From the NCBI RefSeq assembly GCF_019236475.1, contig NZ_JAFAIX010000011.1:186001-250000 (forward strand): DNA of 64,000 nucleotides, read 5' to 3'. Every line of letters begins with the position of its first letter. Position 1 is the stretch's first letter. The translations under genes were made by a program, and so were the position numbers. The notes beneath the pieces are model-generated. The model saw only the letters and a program-made list of their open reading frames with translations, ran no database searches and was not told where the DNA came from. Of the stretch, positions 45,408 through 54,576 are shown piece by piece. The DNA comes from Chitinophaga sp. Its GTDB lineage: Bacteria; Bacteroidota; Bacteroidia; Chitinophagales; Chitinophagaceae.

Positions 45408-46721
45408 ATGACTGCATATCAACATATCCAGGAGATCTTTCACGCAGCAGTAGCAGCGGTACAACCGGCTGTATTCATGCGTAATACTGTATTGTTTCAG
45501 GGAGACACGATCACCATTGCTGGCACGCCGTTCCCTATTCGTGGGGACGTAATCGTTATCGGCGCAGGTAAAGCCGCTGCTGCCATGGCTCAGGAACTAG
45601 AATCCGTTTTATTACCACATGTCCCCATCAAGGGTACGGTAGTCACGAAATACGATCATGCCCTGCCCTTACAACAGTTGCAAGTACTGGAAGCAGGACA
45701 TCCTGTTCCAGATGAAAATAGTGTATCCGCTACACAAGCAATACTCCGAGCAGTTACCAATTTACACTCCGAGGACTTAGTAATTCTATTATTATCCGGT
45801 GGCGCATCCTCTCTGCTGGCGGATGTTCCAGCGGGTTGTACATTGGAAGAAGTACAGGATTTATTCCAGCAGCTACTGCACTCCGGTGCGGATATCGCAG
45901 AAATGAATACCGTCCGAAAACACTTATCGGCCGTGAAAGGGGGACAATTGGCCCAACATATTTACCCGGCTACTTTATGTTCCATCATCCTCAGTGATGT
46001 GCCAGGGGATCAATTGGAAGTGATTGGCTCAGGTCCTGGAGTACCCGACCCTACTACCTTTGAGGATACGATGGCCATTCTGAGCAAATATCGTCTCACT
46101 ACAACAATTCCATCCGCTATCCTCTCCCATATCCACAAAGGTTTATCCGGAGCAATTCCGGAAACCGCCAAAGCCGGAGATCCTGCCTTCGAAAAAGTGC
46201 ATAACTTCCTAACAGGCACCAATGCCATTGCCCTGGAAGCCGCGGCTGTAAAGGCAAAGGAACTGGGATATCACGTTACGCTCACTACGGAATGTACTAC
46301 CGGTGAAGCACGTACGATAGGCACACAACTGGCCCAAAAGGCATTGCACTATGATAAAAAACTGCCCGCCTGTTTACTCCAAGGTGGTGAAACGACTGTC
46401 ACCATCAAGGGCAACGGCAAAGGAGGACGTAACCAGGAACTAGTGCTGGCGGCAGTGTTGGAGCTGGAGAAAGCAACAGCAAAAGCAACGCATATCACCT
46501 TGCTCAGTGCAGGTACTGACGGTACAGACGGACCTACCGATGCTGCTGGCGCCATCGCCGACGCATTTACACTACAACGTAGTAAAGCCCTACAACTCAA
46601 TACAGCAGCCTATCTGGATAATAATGACGCGTATCATTTTTTCCGTCAAACAGACCGCCTGTTGATCACAGGTCCTACACATACGAATGTGATGGACATT
46701 CAAATAGTACTGATCACTTGA
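45408..46721 (+). CDS. Glycerate 2-kinase (GckA/MOFRL family)
   Basis: 437 residues. An N-terminal DUF4147 domain with VIGAGKAAAAMAQELE, LEAGHPVPDENSV and LLLSGGASSLL, and a C-terminal MOFRL domain (LLQGGETTVTIKGNGKGGRNQELVLAA, LSAGTDGTDGPTDAAGA). It phosphorylates D-glycerate to 2-phosphoglycerate. Such kinases act at the end of uronate/tartronate-semialdehyde or serine-related pathways, which fits the downstream uxuA. A separate promoter for uxuA suggests they are not strictly one operon. Confidence 0.92.
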   Translation: MTAYQHIQEIFHAAVAAVQPAVFMRNTVLFQGDTITIAGTPFPIRGDVIVIGAGKAAAAMAQELESVLLPHVPIKGTVVTKYDHALPLQQLQVLEAGHPVPDENSVSATQAILRAVTNLHSEDLVILLLSGGASSLLADVPAGCTLEEVQDLFQQLLHSGADIAEMNTVRKHLSAVKGGQLAQHIYPATLCSIILSDVPGDQLEVIGSGPGVPDPTTFEDTMAILSKYRLTTTIPSAILSHIHKGLSGAIPETAKAGDPAFEKVHNFLTGTNAIALEAAAVKAKELGYHVTLTTECTTGEARTIGTQLAQKALHYDKKLPACLLQGGETTVTIKGNGKGGRNQELVLAAVLELEKATAKATHITLLSAGTDGTDGPTDAAGAIADAFTLQRSKALQLNTAAYLDNNDAYHFFRQTDRLLITGPTHTNVMDIQIVLIT

Positions 46722-46824
46722 AAACCACATTGTTAATCACTGTATTAACATCTTTCAAAACCCGCTACAGTATTACATCCTATCGTAATAACACAAAAGG
46801 GTATTCTTTTTCGTGCACTTAAAG

Positions 46825-46855
46825 TTTGTATATGTGCAGAGAGATTTTATTTTTG
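46825..46855 (+). promoter_or_regulatory. Bacteroidota -33/-7 promoter for uxuA
   Basis: TTTG (46825-46828), 19 bp, TATTTTTG (46848-46855): a full consensus match, 44 bp upstream of the ATG at 46900. It excludes the earlier in-frame ATG at 46813 as the start. Confidence 0.65.
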
Positions 46856-46899
46856 GGGTTTGGATTACTTACTTTTGGACTTATAAACCTAATAGCATT

Positions 46900-48075
46900 A
46901 TGCTGAGAATGGAACAGACATGGCGTTGGTTTGGGCCTAATGATCCGGTTAGCTTAGCTGATATCAGACAGGCAGGCGCAACTGGCATCGTAACAGCCTT
47001 GCATCATCTGCCTAACGGAGCGGTATGGACGAAGGAAGATATATTACAGCGCAAACAGTTGATTGAAGCTGCCGGCCTTACCTGGTCTGTAGTAGAAAGC
47101 ATTCCCGTACATGAAGACATCAAAACGCAACGTGGCCGTTTCCGGGAATACATCACCAACTATCAGCAATCAATACGTAACCTGGCTGCATGCGGCGTTA
47201 AAACTGTTACTTACAATTTTATGCCGGTGCTGGACTGGACCCGCACTGACCTTGCCTATACCGTAGAAGATGGTTCCAAAGCACTTCGCTTTGAAAAAGC
47301 CGCCTACATGGCGTTCGACCTTTTCATACTGGCAAGACCCAACGCTGAAAAAGACTATACCGAAGAAGAAATTGCCCGCGCAAAGGAGAAATTCGACAGC
47401 ATGACTGTGGAAGAAAAAACGCTCCTGCAAAAGAATATCATCGCAGGCCTGCCGGGTTCTGAAGAAAGCTTCACCCTCCAGCAATTCCAAGCTGCACTCG
47501 ATACTTACAAAGGCATCGATGCAACACAACTGAAATTGCATCTCTTCTACTTCCTGCAACAAATTGCACCAGTGGCAGAAGAGGTAGGCGTAAAACTCGC
47601 CATCCATCCAGACGATCCTCCATTCCCGATCTTCGGCCTGCCACGTGTGGTAAGCACCGAACAGGATGCAAAAGAATTACTGGTAGCCGCTCCCTATAAA
47701 TCTAACGGTTTATGCTTCTGCACCGGTTCTTACGGCGTAAGAGCTGATAACGACTTACCAGGTATGATAGAACGTTTGGGAGATCACATCCACTTTATCC
47801 ATCTGCGTAGTACACAACGCGACTTCCTGGGAAATTTCCATGAAGCCAACCACCTGGAAGGCGATGTGGATATGTTCCATGTGATCAAAAACATTCTGCT
47901 CACCATGAAACGTCGCAATGTGGTTATCCCTATGCGCCCGGATCATGGCCACCAGATGCTGGACGATCTGCATAAGAAAACCAATCCTGGCTACAGTGCT
48001 ATTGGCCGCCTCCGCGGACTGGCTGAACTGCGTGGCCTGGAAATGGGTATCGCTGGGGCTTTAAGCGCCGATTGA
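46900..48075 (+). CDS. uxuA: Mannonate dehydratase
   Basis: 391 residues. [33 protein letters not shown] is the UxuA N-terminus; [39 protein letters not shown] and [10 protein letters not shown] carry the conserved Asp, His and Cys metal-site residues. It dehydrates D-mannonate to 2-keto-3-deoxygluconate in glucuronate catabolism. The start follows a full -33/-7 promoter. No uxuB, uxaC or kdgK is adjacent. It converges on composite element copy 3. Confidence 0.96.
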   Translation: MLRMEQTWRWFGPNDPVSLADIRQAGATGIVTALHHLPNGAVWTKEDILQRKQLIEAAGLTWSVVESIPVHEDIKTQRGRFREYITNYQQSIRNLAACGVKTVTYNFMPVLDWTRTDLAYTVEDGSKALRFEKAAYMAFDLFILARPNAEKDYTEEEIARAKEKFDSMTVEEKTLLQKNIIAGLPGSEESFTLQQFQAALDTYKGIDATQLKLHLFYFLQQIAPVAEEVGVKLAIHPDDPPFPIFGLPRVVSTEQDAKELLVAAPYKSNGLCFCTGSYGVRADNDLPGMIERLGDHIHFIHLRSTQRDFLGNFHEANHLEGDVDMFHVIKNILLTMKRRNVVIPMRPDHGHQMLDDLHKKTNPGYSAIGRLRGLAELRGLEMGIAGALSAD

Positions 48076-48235
48076 CTTAAATCTACCAGTATCAGAACCG
48101 TGCAAGGATTTAAGGTAGGGATCAGCAATACTACCGCCGGTTTGAGATACTATGCGAAAACAGCGCCTGTGACTGAATAATACAGTGATTGCTCATCACA
48201 TGTACAGTCTGGGCTGTTTCAAAATATTTTACTAC

Positions 48236-48318
48236 AAAAAAAGGAATTGAAGTCTGCGACTTCAATTCCTTTTTTTCTTTTTCGTCGTCCCTGCCCGCAG
48301 GGCAGGGACGACAGGCAG
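48236..48318 (-). repeat. Composite double-hairpin element, copy 3 (after GH2)
   Basis: Terminator hairpin 48236-48276 (perfect 19 bp, inner stem GAAGTC/GACTTC, loop TGC). Then the GC hairpin 48284-48312, GTCGTCCCTGCC/GGCAGGGACGAC, followed by AGGCAG. Compared with copy 2 the GC stem has C-to-T and G-to-A at opposite positions, keeping the pair. It lies 10 bp past the GH2 stop codon. Confidence 0.88.
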
Positions 48319-48328
48319 GAGTGATGAA

Positions 48329-50377
48329 CTACTTCAATATCCACTCTACTTTGTCAGTATACTTCTTACCATCTTTTGTTCCTGTACAAACCAGTACATT
48401 TTTTCCTTTCTTCAACTTTACATTTTCATATAGATAATGCACAGAAGTTGTTCCCGGCTTAGGGTTGCTCAGGGTCTTGCCATTCAGCGTGAGCACTGGG
48501 GTACCGATGTTATCATATACCGTTACAGTAGTAATTGCTTGTGTTCTTTCTGTTAATCGGCGATCAGAGATATATACCACAGGCTCTGTACTCCAGTTGG
48601 CTTTGTACCAATAAAACGCATCCTTGCGGAGTTGTCTATCAAAAGTGACCAAGCCTTTCATATTACGTGCAGGCACGCCTCCTCTAGTCCAGAGTGGCGC
48701 ACAGAAATCGAACATATTCCAGAGATAGGAAGACACGAGATACGGATGTTTGGCAATGATCCCCCATTGAATTTCATGGATACGGGTTTCTCTTTCTTCT
48801 GGCATAAAGGGGCCGCCGTATTCCACTTCTGGTAATATTTCCGCATGTTGGTTCACGTTACCATCGCCACCATATTCACTGATTACCACTTTATGATCTG
48901 GATATTTCTGTTCCAATCCTGTTACCCATTTTTCCAGATCAGGCGTTTTACCTTCATACCAGCCGTAATAACGGTTCATACCCTGTATGTCCGCATTGCG
49001 GTTCTCAGGGCGTTCCATGGTGCCGTAACCGTTTACGCTAACGGTATATCTATCTGGGTCCAGTGTTTTGGCGATATCCACCATCTCGGCAGTGAGGGTG
49101 CTTACAAAATCTGCGGGTGTTTTTTCATACACTTCGTTGTGCATGCCCCAGGTATAAATAGAAGGATGATTGAACTGCTGTTTTACCAGTTCTGTAATTT
49201 GTTGTTTCGCATTATCTCCTTCTTGGCCGGAAACAGCGTTTACAAAAGGTACTTCCGCCCAAATAACAAAACCGATACTATCACATTTGGCATAGATGTA
49301 ATCCGCTTGTTGATAATGCGCGAAACGAATAGAGTTCGCGCCCATTTCTTTTATCATTTCCAGATCCTGGGCATGCTGCCAGTTTTCGAGGGCGTTGCCA
49401 TATCCCCACCAGTCCTGATGTCTACAAACACCATGCAAGCGATAAGGCTGATCATTCAGATAAAACCCTTTACCAGCTTTGATTTCAAATTTGCGAATAC
49501 CTAATGGCTGCGTTATTTCATCAATAATATCGTCATTTTTACCAATGAGGGATACCACCACTTTATACAGATGTGGATCTTTCAAACCATTCCAGAGATG
49601 TGGTTTATCCATATGTACCTGCTGGGAGAATGTTTGTCGGCCCTGTGCAAGCACGTTGATATCCGTTTTGATTTCTTTTGCGAGTTGGCCGGATTGTGTG
49701 TAGACACGGGTACGCAGTTGTGCACCCTGCGCTTGTTCAAAACGGTTATCGAGCTTTGTATTGATAGTGATATCCGCTCCTTCTGCGCTCACATTTTGCT
49801 GGCGGATGTACACACCGGGAGAGGCATAATCGGTTGTAGCGATATGCATTCTATCCGTAATCACTAAGCTTACCGGACGATAAATTCCACCATAGATACC
49901 AAACAGGTTGTTATTGATAGGAATGACATCCTTGCGAGGTTCATTGTTTACTTTCACGAGGATGGTATTTTCCCCACCAAAGTTCAGTGCATAGGTGATT
50001 TCCATTGCAAAGGCGCTGTATCCGCCTTTATGTTGACCTATAAATTTATTGTTTACATAGACATCCGCTACTTGTCCGGCTCCTTCAAAACGCAGGAATA
50101 CCTGTTTTCCTTTGAGGGCGGCGTCCATGGAGAGTGACTTCTTATACAGGCCATTGCCGGCATAGAAATCTTTACCTGCCTGCATATCCTTGTTATTCCA
50201 GGTATGCGGGAGGTTGACCGTTTCCCAGGTATGCGGCGCGGCGCTGTCTTTCGGACTATAGTCTGCTTTCGTAAACAGCCAGTTCTTCGTCAACGGGAGT
50301 TCTGTACGTCCCTGTGCAATCGATTGTTGAATAGTTGCTGCAAGTAAGCTGATACCTGCAAGGAGTAATTTTTTCAT
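48329..50377 (-). CDS. Glycoside hydrolase family 2 protein (beta-galactosidase-like)
   Basis: 682 residues with a Sec signal peptide (MKKLLLAGISLLAATIQQSIAQ). The sugar-binding jelly roll (residues about 25-190, VNLPHTWNNKD and GGIYRPVSLVI), the Ig-like domain and the TIM barrel are in the usual GH2 order. The acid/base Glu is in WGMHNEVYE and the nucleophile Glu in VISEYGGDG. The C-terminus has a short beta domain (TLNGKTLSNPKPGT). It probably removes beta-galactosyl or beta-glucuronosyl residues from oligosaccharides in the periplasm; specificity is open. Confidence 0.92.
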   Translation of the reverse strand: MKKLLLAGISLLAATIQQSIAQGRTELPLTKNWLFTKADYSPKDSAAPHTWETVNLPHTWNNKDMQAGKDFYAGNGLYKKSLSMDAALKGKQVFLRFEGAGQVADVYVNNKFIGQHKGGYSAFAMEITYALNFGGENTILVKVNNEPRKDVIPINNNLFGIYGGIYRPVSLVITDRMHIATTDYASPGVYIRQQNVSAEGADITINTKLDNRFEQAQGAQLRTRVYTQSGQLAKEIKTDINVLAQGRQTFSQQVHMDKPHLWNGLKDPHLYKVVVSLIGKNDDIIDEITQPLGIRKFEIKAGKGFYLNDQPYRLHGVCRHQDWWGYGNALENWQHAQDLEMIKEMGANSIRFAHYQQADYIYAKCDSIGFVIWAEVPFVNAVSGQEGDNAKQQITELVKQQFNHPSIYTWGMHNEVYEKTPADFVSTLTAEMVDIAKTLDPDRYTVSVNGYGTMERPENRNADIQGMNRYYGWYEGKTPDLEKWVTGLEQKYPDHKVVISEYGGDGNVNQHAEILPEVEYGGPFMPEERETRIHEIQWGIIAKHPYLVSSYLWNMFDFCAPLWTRGGVPARNMKGLVTFDRQLRKDAFYWYKANWSTEPVVYISDRRLTERTQAITTVTVYDNIGTPVLTLNGKTLSNPKPGTTSVHYLYENVKLKKGKNVLVCTGTKDGKKYTDKVEWILK

Positions 50378-50437
50378 GATGTAAGCAATGGTTTGCTTCT
50401 AGTACTGCGTATAAAGAATGATTATTTGAATACAGGT

Positions 50438-50584
50438 TTAAACGGCATTGTCACCAGAAAAATTCTGTCCAGGCATATCTTCAATGAAGCTATAGATAAT
50501 TTGCCGCGTTTGGGCACTTTTAAGTGCAAAAGCAGCGGTGGTAGCCATTAGGTTGGCCACCATCCCGGAAAGTCTTTTTTTCAT
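50438..50584 (-). CDS. Possible 48-residue protein or gene remnant after fecR
   Basis: An open frame of 48 codons starting MKKRLSGMVANLMATTAAFA and ending SGDNAV, 28 bp downstream of the fecR stop on the same strand. The start has the MKK...hydrophobic shape of a weak signal peptide. FecR genes are normally followed by a susC-like gene, which is missing here, so this may be its decayed 5' end or an independent small protein. I recognise no family. Confidence 0.35.
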   Translation of the reverse strand: MKKRLSGMVANLMATTAAFALKSAQTRQIIYSFIEDMPGQNFSGDNAV

Positions 50585-50612
50585 GTTCACAGTATTAAAA
50601 CGGCAGGGCCGC

Positions 50613-51539
50613 TTACTTCAGTGTAAGATAATATCTTCCTTCCTTATCTTTTGTAATAAATACACCTATTTTTTTGCTAACTACTTCTAATACCTTCTCC
50701 GCCCCTTCGGCATCGAAGTTGGCGGTGACGGATCTTTTCAACGCTTCTCGCGCAGATGGCGGCACTTCTACCTGTATATCATAGTAATTTCTGACTACTT
50801 CCAACACTTCTTGTAGGGGAACATTATTGAAGTGGAGACGGCCAGTTTTCCAGGCCAATGCGCCATCACTACGCATAATACTTTGCTGTAGCCCTTCTTT
50901 TTCTGTCAAGCTTCCTTGCATACCGGGGGTTAACAGGAGGTCATCATATCCCGAACTTTTCATCTTCACTTTTCCATTGATCACGTATACGGCTACACTA
51001 CTTTCATCCATACGCACGTTAAAGGACGCCATTTCTGTTAATAGCGTCACATCATTGCCAATTTTCAATTGCATCTCTTGTCCGGTTACCTTGGGAATAT
51101 CGAAAAATACTTCTCCTTTATACATGTAAACCTTCCTGCTACCTTTATCAAACTGCTGAGGATAGGCTATTTCAGCATTCCCATTCAGTATGGCTTTGGT
51201 ACCATCTTTCAACAACAAAGAATCAATATATCCCGTACGGTTCTTATTTATCACCAGGGGCGTCCTGGAAAAAAAAATATAACCGGCAATAATGACGGTA
51301 ATCAATAACAAAATCAGCAAGCACCATTTCAAAAGGCCAGGTGTATTTGGTTGTCGCCTGGTAACAGGCAGCGGCTGCAAATCGTCTTCCAGCCAATGCT
51401 GCAGTAATTTCTCCAGGTAAGCAGCCTGCTCCGGACCTTTGTTTCTCAACTCGGCTATCTGATCCTGTAATTGGGGATCATGTGGTGCATTGATAAATCG
51501 AACAATCAGATCAGTAGTGTCTGTAGTCGGCTGGTACAT
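50613..51539 (-). CDS. FecR-family anti-sigma factor
   Basis: 308 residues. Cytoplasmic N-terminal region (1-68), one transmembrane helix (about 69-90), then a periplasmic FecR domain (SLLLKDGTKAILNGNAEIAYPQQF, SRKVYMYKGEVFFDI, VYVINGKVKM) and a C-terminal STN-like DUF4974 domain (LHFNNVPLQEVLEVVRNYYDIQVEV). It should hold a sigma factor inactive until a TonB transporter signals. The usual ECF sigma and SusC partners are not beside it; the divergent sigma-like TPR gene is the only candidate partner in the window. Confidence 0.94.
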   Translation of the reverse strand: MYQPTTDTTDLIVRFINAPHDPQLQDQIAELRNKGPEQAAYLEKLLQHWLEDDLQPLPVTRRQPNTPGLLKWCLLILLLITVIIAGYIFFSRTPLVINKNRTGYIDSLLLKDGTKAILNGNAEIAYPQQFDKGSRKVYMYKGEVFFDIPKVTGQEMQLKIGNDVTLLTEMASFNVRMDESSVAVYVINGKVKMKSSGYDDLLLTPGMQGSLTEKEGLQQSIMRSDGALAWKTGRLHFNNVPLQEVLEVVRNYYDIQVEVPPSAREALKRSVTANFDAEGAEKVLEVVSKKIGVFITKDKEGRYYLTLK

Positions 51540-51603
51540 AATTTCATTCCTTCCTGTGCAAGACGAGGGAGAATACTCTCTCTGAAGTCTCTGTCCTATA
51601 ACT

Positions 51604-51615
51604 GCATTATAATGC
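51604..51615. promoter_or_regulatory. Perfect 12-bp palindrome between fecR and the sigma-like gene
   Basis: GCATTATAATGC, perfectly self-complementary, in the 185-bp divergent gap, 65 bp before fecR and 110 bp before the sigma-like gene. A possible operator; function not shown. Confidence 0.3.
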
Positions 51616-51724
51616 GGCAGTAAATATAGGAAAAATCCGTATGTGACTGGTAGAATAAAATTATTAGGCTAGCTGTAGAAGGTTTAATAAATTAGTAAGC
51701 GAACAGGCTAAATCCCCCCAGCGT

Positions 51725-53026
51725 ATGACACCTGAATCACTATCCGATAATGAACAGGATTATATCGACGGACTATTACATCATAACCCGGATGTTATCA
51801 ATGATATATACCAGAAGTTCGCGATCAAAGCACAACGTTTTATCCAGCAAAAAGGAGGCACAGTAAGAGATGCAGCCCACATTTTCGAAGAAGTATTACT
51901 GGATATTTATTTCTTTGTCAGACGCCATCCCTTACAAGTTTCTTCTTTCGAAGCTTTTCTCATCCTGCTCTGCAAACGGGTATGGGAAAAGGAAGTAGAA
52001 AGAAGAGGTCAGCGTATTCCCGGCCTAGAGCCCGATGAAACGGCCGCTCTAGGAAGAGAAGATATGATCGATCTAGAAGATGTAATGCGCGAAGGTGAAA
52101 AAAGAAGAATCGCCTATCATCAATACCTGCAATTAGATGATAACTGCAAGGAGCTCCTCAAATGGGCACTCACAGACCACCTCCAGGAAGATATCGCTGC
52201 TGAAATGAAAATTTCACCAGAAGAACTTCCTGCTAGAAGAGCCGATTGCTTTCATCGCCTGTTCCGCAATATAGACGCATCTATGAGAACCTCGGACGCT
52301 CCCAGCGAAACGGAAGTGGGCCATGCAGATGCATTCCTCAGCAACTTCATGAATGAAGCCGATAAAAAGGCTTACGCCGAAAAATTACGCACCAATATTA
52401 CGCTCAACAGTCAAGTCAAACGCTTTGACCTTATCCGTAAACTGCTGGCACAGCGCATCTGCACGGATGCAGACCGCGATGATCTACAACACCAATTATT
52501 CGCACACCGCAATGCCTGGTTCTCCTCTAGGGATGCCCAGGTAACGCCTATACGAAATTATGTGATCGGTGTTGCTATCCTCGCAGTAGGACTCGCCACC
52601 CTGCTATTTATCAGCCCATGGCGGAAAAATATCTATAGCCAATTCTCTTCTACGGAAATGTCGGCACAAGGCAGCGATAGCCTGGAACTGTCGAAAGAAA
52701 TCATGGGAGAATTCAACCGCGGACATTTCAGCGATGCCCTACAGATGCTCAATACAGTCCTGGAAAAAAATCCAGGAAATATTTACGCCCGTTACTTCCG
52801 TGGCGTATGCCTAGTAGATCTCAACCAGATAGAAGCAGCCAGAAAGGACTTGCTCATCGTATATAACGGTGATAACAAGATCCGCTACGAAGCAGCTTTC
52901 TACATCGCATTAAGTTACCTGAAAGAAGGCCATAAACAGGAATGCCTGGATTGGCTAGTGCAGATCCCGGAAAGTGCTCCTAATTATATCAAAGTACAGA
53001 AACTGATTGAGGAACTAAAAGGCTAG
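51725..53026 (+). CDS. Sigma-factor-like domain fused to transmembrane helix and TPR repeats
   Basis: 433 residues. Residues about 12-95 resemble an ECF sigma region 2 (DAAHIFEEVLLDIYFFVRRHP...FEAFLILLCKRVWEKEVER), and 130-182 resemble region 4 (LDDNCKELLKWALTDHLQEDIAAEMKIS...ARRADCFHRLF). A helical linker (200-270) leads to one transmembrane helix (277-298). The part after it, probably periplasmic, carries TPR-type helices (LSKEIMGEFNRGHFSDALQMLNTVLEKNPGNIYARYFRG, 322-430). No signal peptide precedes the sigma part, so it should face the cytoplasm. This would be a membrane-tethered transcription factor or a sigma-fold relic used for signalling. It diverges from fecR. Confidence 0.8.
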   Translation: MTPESLSDNEQDYIDGLLHHNPDVINDIYQKFAIKAQRFIQQKGGTVRDAAHIFEEVLLDIYFFVRRHPLQVSSFEAFLILLCKRVWEKEVERRGQRIPGLEPDETAALGREDMIDLEDVMREGEKRRIAYHQYLQLDDNCKELLKWALTDHLQEDIAAEMKISPEELPARRADCFHRLFRNIDASMRTSDAPSETEVGHADAFLSNFMNEADKKAYAEKLRTNITLNSQVKRFDLIRKLLAQRICTDADRDDLQHQLFAHRNAWFSSRDAQVTPIRNYVIGVAILAVGLATLLFISPWRKNIYSQFSSTEMSAQGSDSLELSKEIMGEFNRGHFSDALQMLNTVLEKNPGNIYARYFRGVCLVDLNQIEAARKDLLIVYNGDNKIRYEAAFYIALSYLKEGHKQECLDWLVQIPESAPNYIKVQKLIEELKG

Positions 53027-53259
53027 TGCATATAACTACTACCACCAGCGTGTATAAAGCTCTCCACTTCTCCCCTGATCAACTCATATACAGGCGCTTT
53101 CTCGCGCTTAATACGCACCAGTTGTTGCAGTACCAAAAAATAAATGGTACCGTCACTGCAACCATTCAACTGTGCTTTAATGATTTCTTTTTTTACCTCT
53201 TGACAACTGTTGGCATCCAGCTTCTGATAAATTACATAGAGGTCTTCCATCCAACTCAT
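53023..53259 (-). CDS. Small hypothetical protein
   Basis: 78 residues, amphipathic and mainly helical (MSWMEDLYVIYQKLDANSCQEVKKEIIKAQ), no signal peptide or membrane helix. Its stop overlaps the stop of the convergent sigma-TPR gene by 4 bp. It has an ordinary codon pattern and an ATG start. I recognise no family. It could be a small cytoplasmic regulator of the neighbouring gene, but nothing in the sequence shows this. The opposite strand over the same stretch is also open but reads as low-quality protein. Confidence 0.5.
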   Translation of the reverse strand: MSWMEDLYVIYQKLDANSCQEVKKEIIKAQLNGCSDGTIYFLVLQQLVRIKREKAPVYELIRGEVESFIHAGGSSYMH

Positions 53260-53357
53260 ACGCTAAAGTTTTTGCATAGACTTTAAATTTACGCATTATT
53301 AATGTTAATAATACCTCAGTTGGGAAGATTTAACGTTTTGGAAATTTGGGGTAATTG

Positions 53358-53399
53358 AAACCGGGATTTTTTGCATTTTATTGAAAAAAATCCCGGTTT
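53358..53399 (-). terminator. Terminator of the glycoside-hydrolase operon
   Basis: A 15-bp stem AAACCGGGATTTTTT/AAAAAATCCCGGTTT with a 12-nt loop, 10 bp past the stop of the last operon gene on the minus strand. T-rich on both sides, so it may also serve the plus strand. Confidence 0.85.
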
Positions 53400-53409
53400 T
53401 TTATCTTTT

Positions 53410-54570
53410 CTATAGCCAAATCAAAGGATTCCTAACAGGTAGGTTCCTCAATACTTCTTCTACCTGTGGATCATGATCCAGTCTTAACCAGGTTTGATAA
53501 TACTCTTTCTTGTTATAAGCAACCGCGCCGAAAATCAGGAAAGGATGTGCCACTGGCCAGTTCTCCCAATACATAATATCATGTGCAAATGGCCAATTAT
53601 TCTTATCCTTCACAAATGGATACATCCAGGAAATCCCCTTTGCAATAGACTTCGTTTTTTCTAACGTATAAGCCCACAAGTTATCTCCCGGTTTACTCAA
53701 TACCTGGCAAAGAGTGCTCATGGCATCCAAATTGAACAACGAGTAGCCGTAAGGTTTAGTACGTTTCAGCTCTAAGGGAAAACTACCGTCTGCAGCCATT
53801 TGCGCTGGCAACAGTACATTTTTATAACGGTCGGTACAGAAGGTAAGCAGGCTGTCATTGTGCGTAAAGGAAGCAAATACCGCTACTTGCATCACCCAAC
53901 ACGTGCCATGATTATTTGCTGCTTTCATTTCATCTTTTCCATAAGGATGTGTGGTTAGCCATTGCAGATATTCTTCAAACCAGGAGCGGATAGCCTCCAG
54001 GTCTGCTGCGGGAATTATTCCCGCTTTCTCCATGATTTTCAACGCTTGCACTACTTCCATCAACTGAATGGTATCGATGATACCGATTCCTCTACCGGTA
54101 GCCCGACCTTTAATCGCCTGTGCAAATTGCAAACTCGGATTCATCCTAGTAGCAGGATCTGCAAACCAGGCTTTTGCATGTAACAGGGCGTGTTCCAGGT
54201 AAGTCTTATCCTGACTGGCCATATATCCGGCCGCCAATGCGCCCATAATCCGGCTAAACCGAATCATCGCCTGACGATGCGCGACGAAGTTATCCGGATT
54301 ACTTTGTCCATCTTTTTGAATGTACGGACTGTCCACACTCACAGGATTTGGCCACCAGTAATCGCCTTCTGAATAGAAGTCGTGTATACCGCCGGCACTA
54401 CGGTTACACCTAAACGCAGTAATTGTTTCAGGTGCTTGTGCCGCAGCCCATGCTGCCCTTTCTAAGATAGCGGGTCGCATATCGTTTATCACCTGGTCGC
54501 GCCAGCGCTTTTGTGCGCTGGCTGCCAGTGTCATCATCATCAGGAGTAAAAGGAATAAATTCCGGATCAT
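53410..54570 (-). CDS. Alginate-lyase-fold polysaccharide lyase (PL5/PL38-like)
   Basis: 386 residues from the ATG at 54570. Sec signal peptide (MIRNLFLLLLMMMTLAASAQ). The alpha/alpha-barrel alginate lyase domain (PF05426 pattern) shows GDYWWPNPVSVDSPYIQKDGQ, GRATGRGIGIID, and the active-site NNHGTCWVMQ with its His, then KRTKPYGYSLFNLDAM. Lyases of this fold cleave uronate polymers (mannuronan, glucuronan) by beta-elimination. Last gene of the five-gene operon, next to the GH36 stop. Substrate inferred only from fold; a uronate-linked target would agree with uxuA nearby. Confidence 0.88.
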   Translation of the reverse strand: MIRNLFLLLLMMMTLAASAQKRWRDQVINDMRPAILERAAWAAAQAPETITAFRCNRSAGGIHDFYSEGDYWWPNPVSVDSPYIQKDGQSNPDNFVAHRQAMIRFSRIMGALAAGYMASQDKTYLEHALLHAKAWFADPATRMNPSLQFAQAIKGRATGRGIGIIDTIQLMEVVQALKIMEKAGIIPAADLEAIRSWFEEYLQWLTTHPYGKDEMKAANNHGTCWVMQVAVFASFTHNDSLLTFCTDRYKNVLLPAQMAADGSFPLELKRTKPYGYSLFNLDAMSTLCQVLSKPGDNLWAYTLEKTKSIAKGISWMYPFVKDKNNWPFAHDIMYWENWPVAHPFLIFGAVAYNKKEYYQTWLRLDHDPQVEEVLRNLPVRNPLIWL

Positions 54571-54576
54571 TTGCAA

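Noticed and set aside
53026-53286. Plus-strand 86-codon frame after the sigma-TPR gene
   Set aside because: It overlaps the minus-strand 78-residue frame, has an unlikely composition and no clear ribosome-binding site. The minus-strand frame reads more like a protein.
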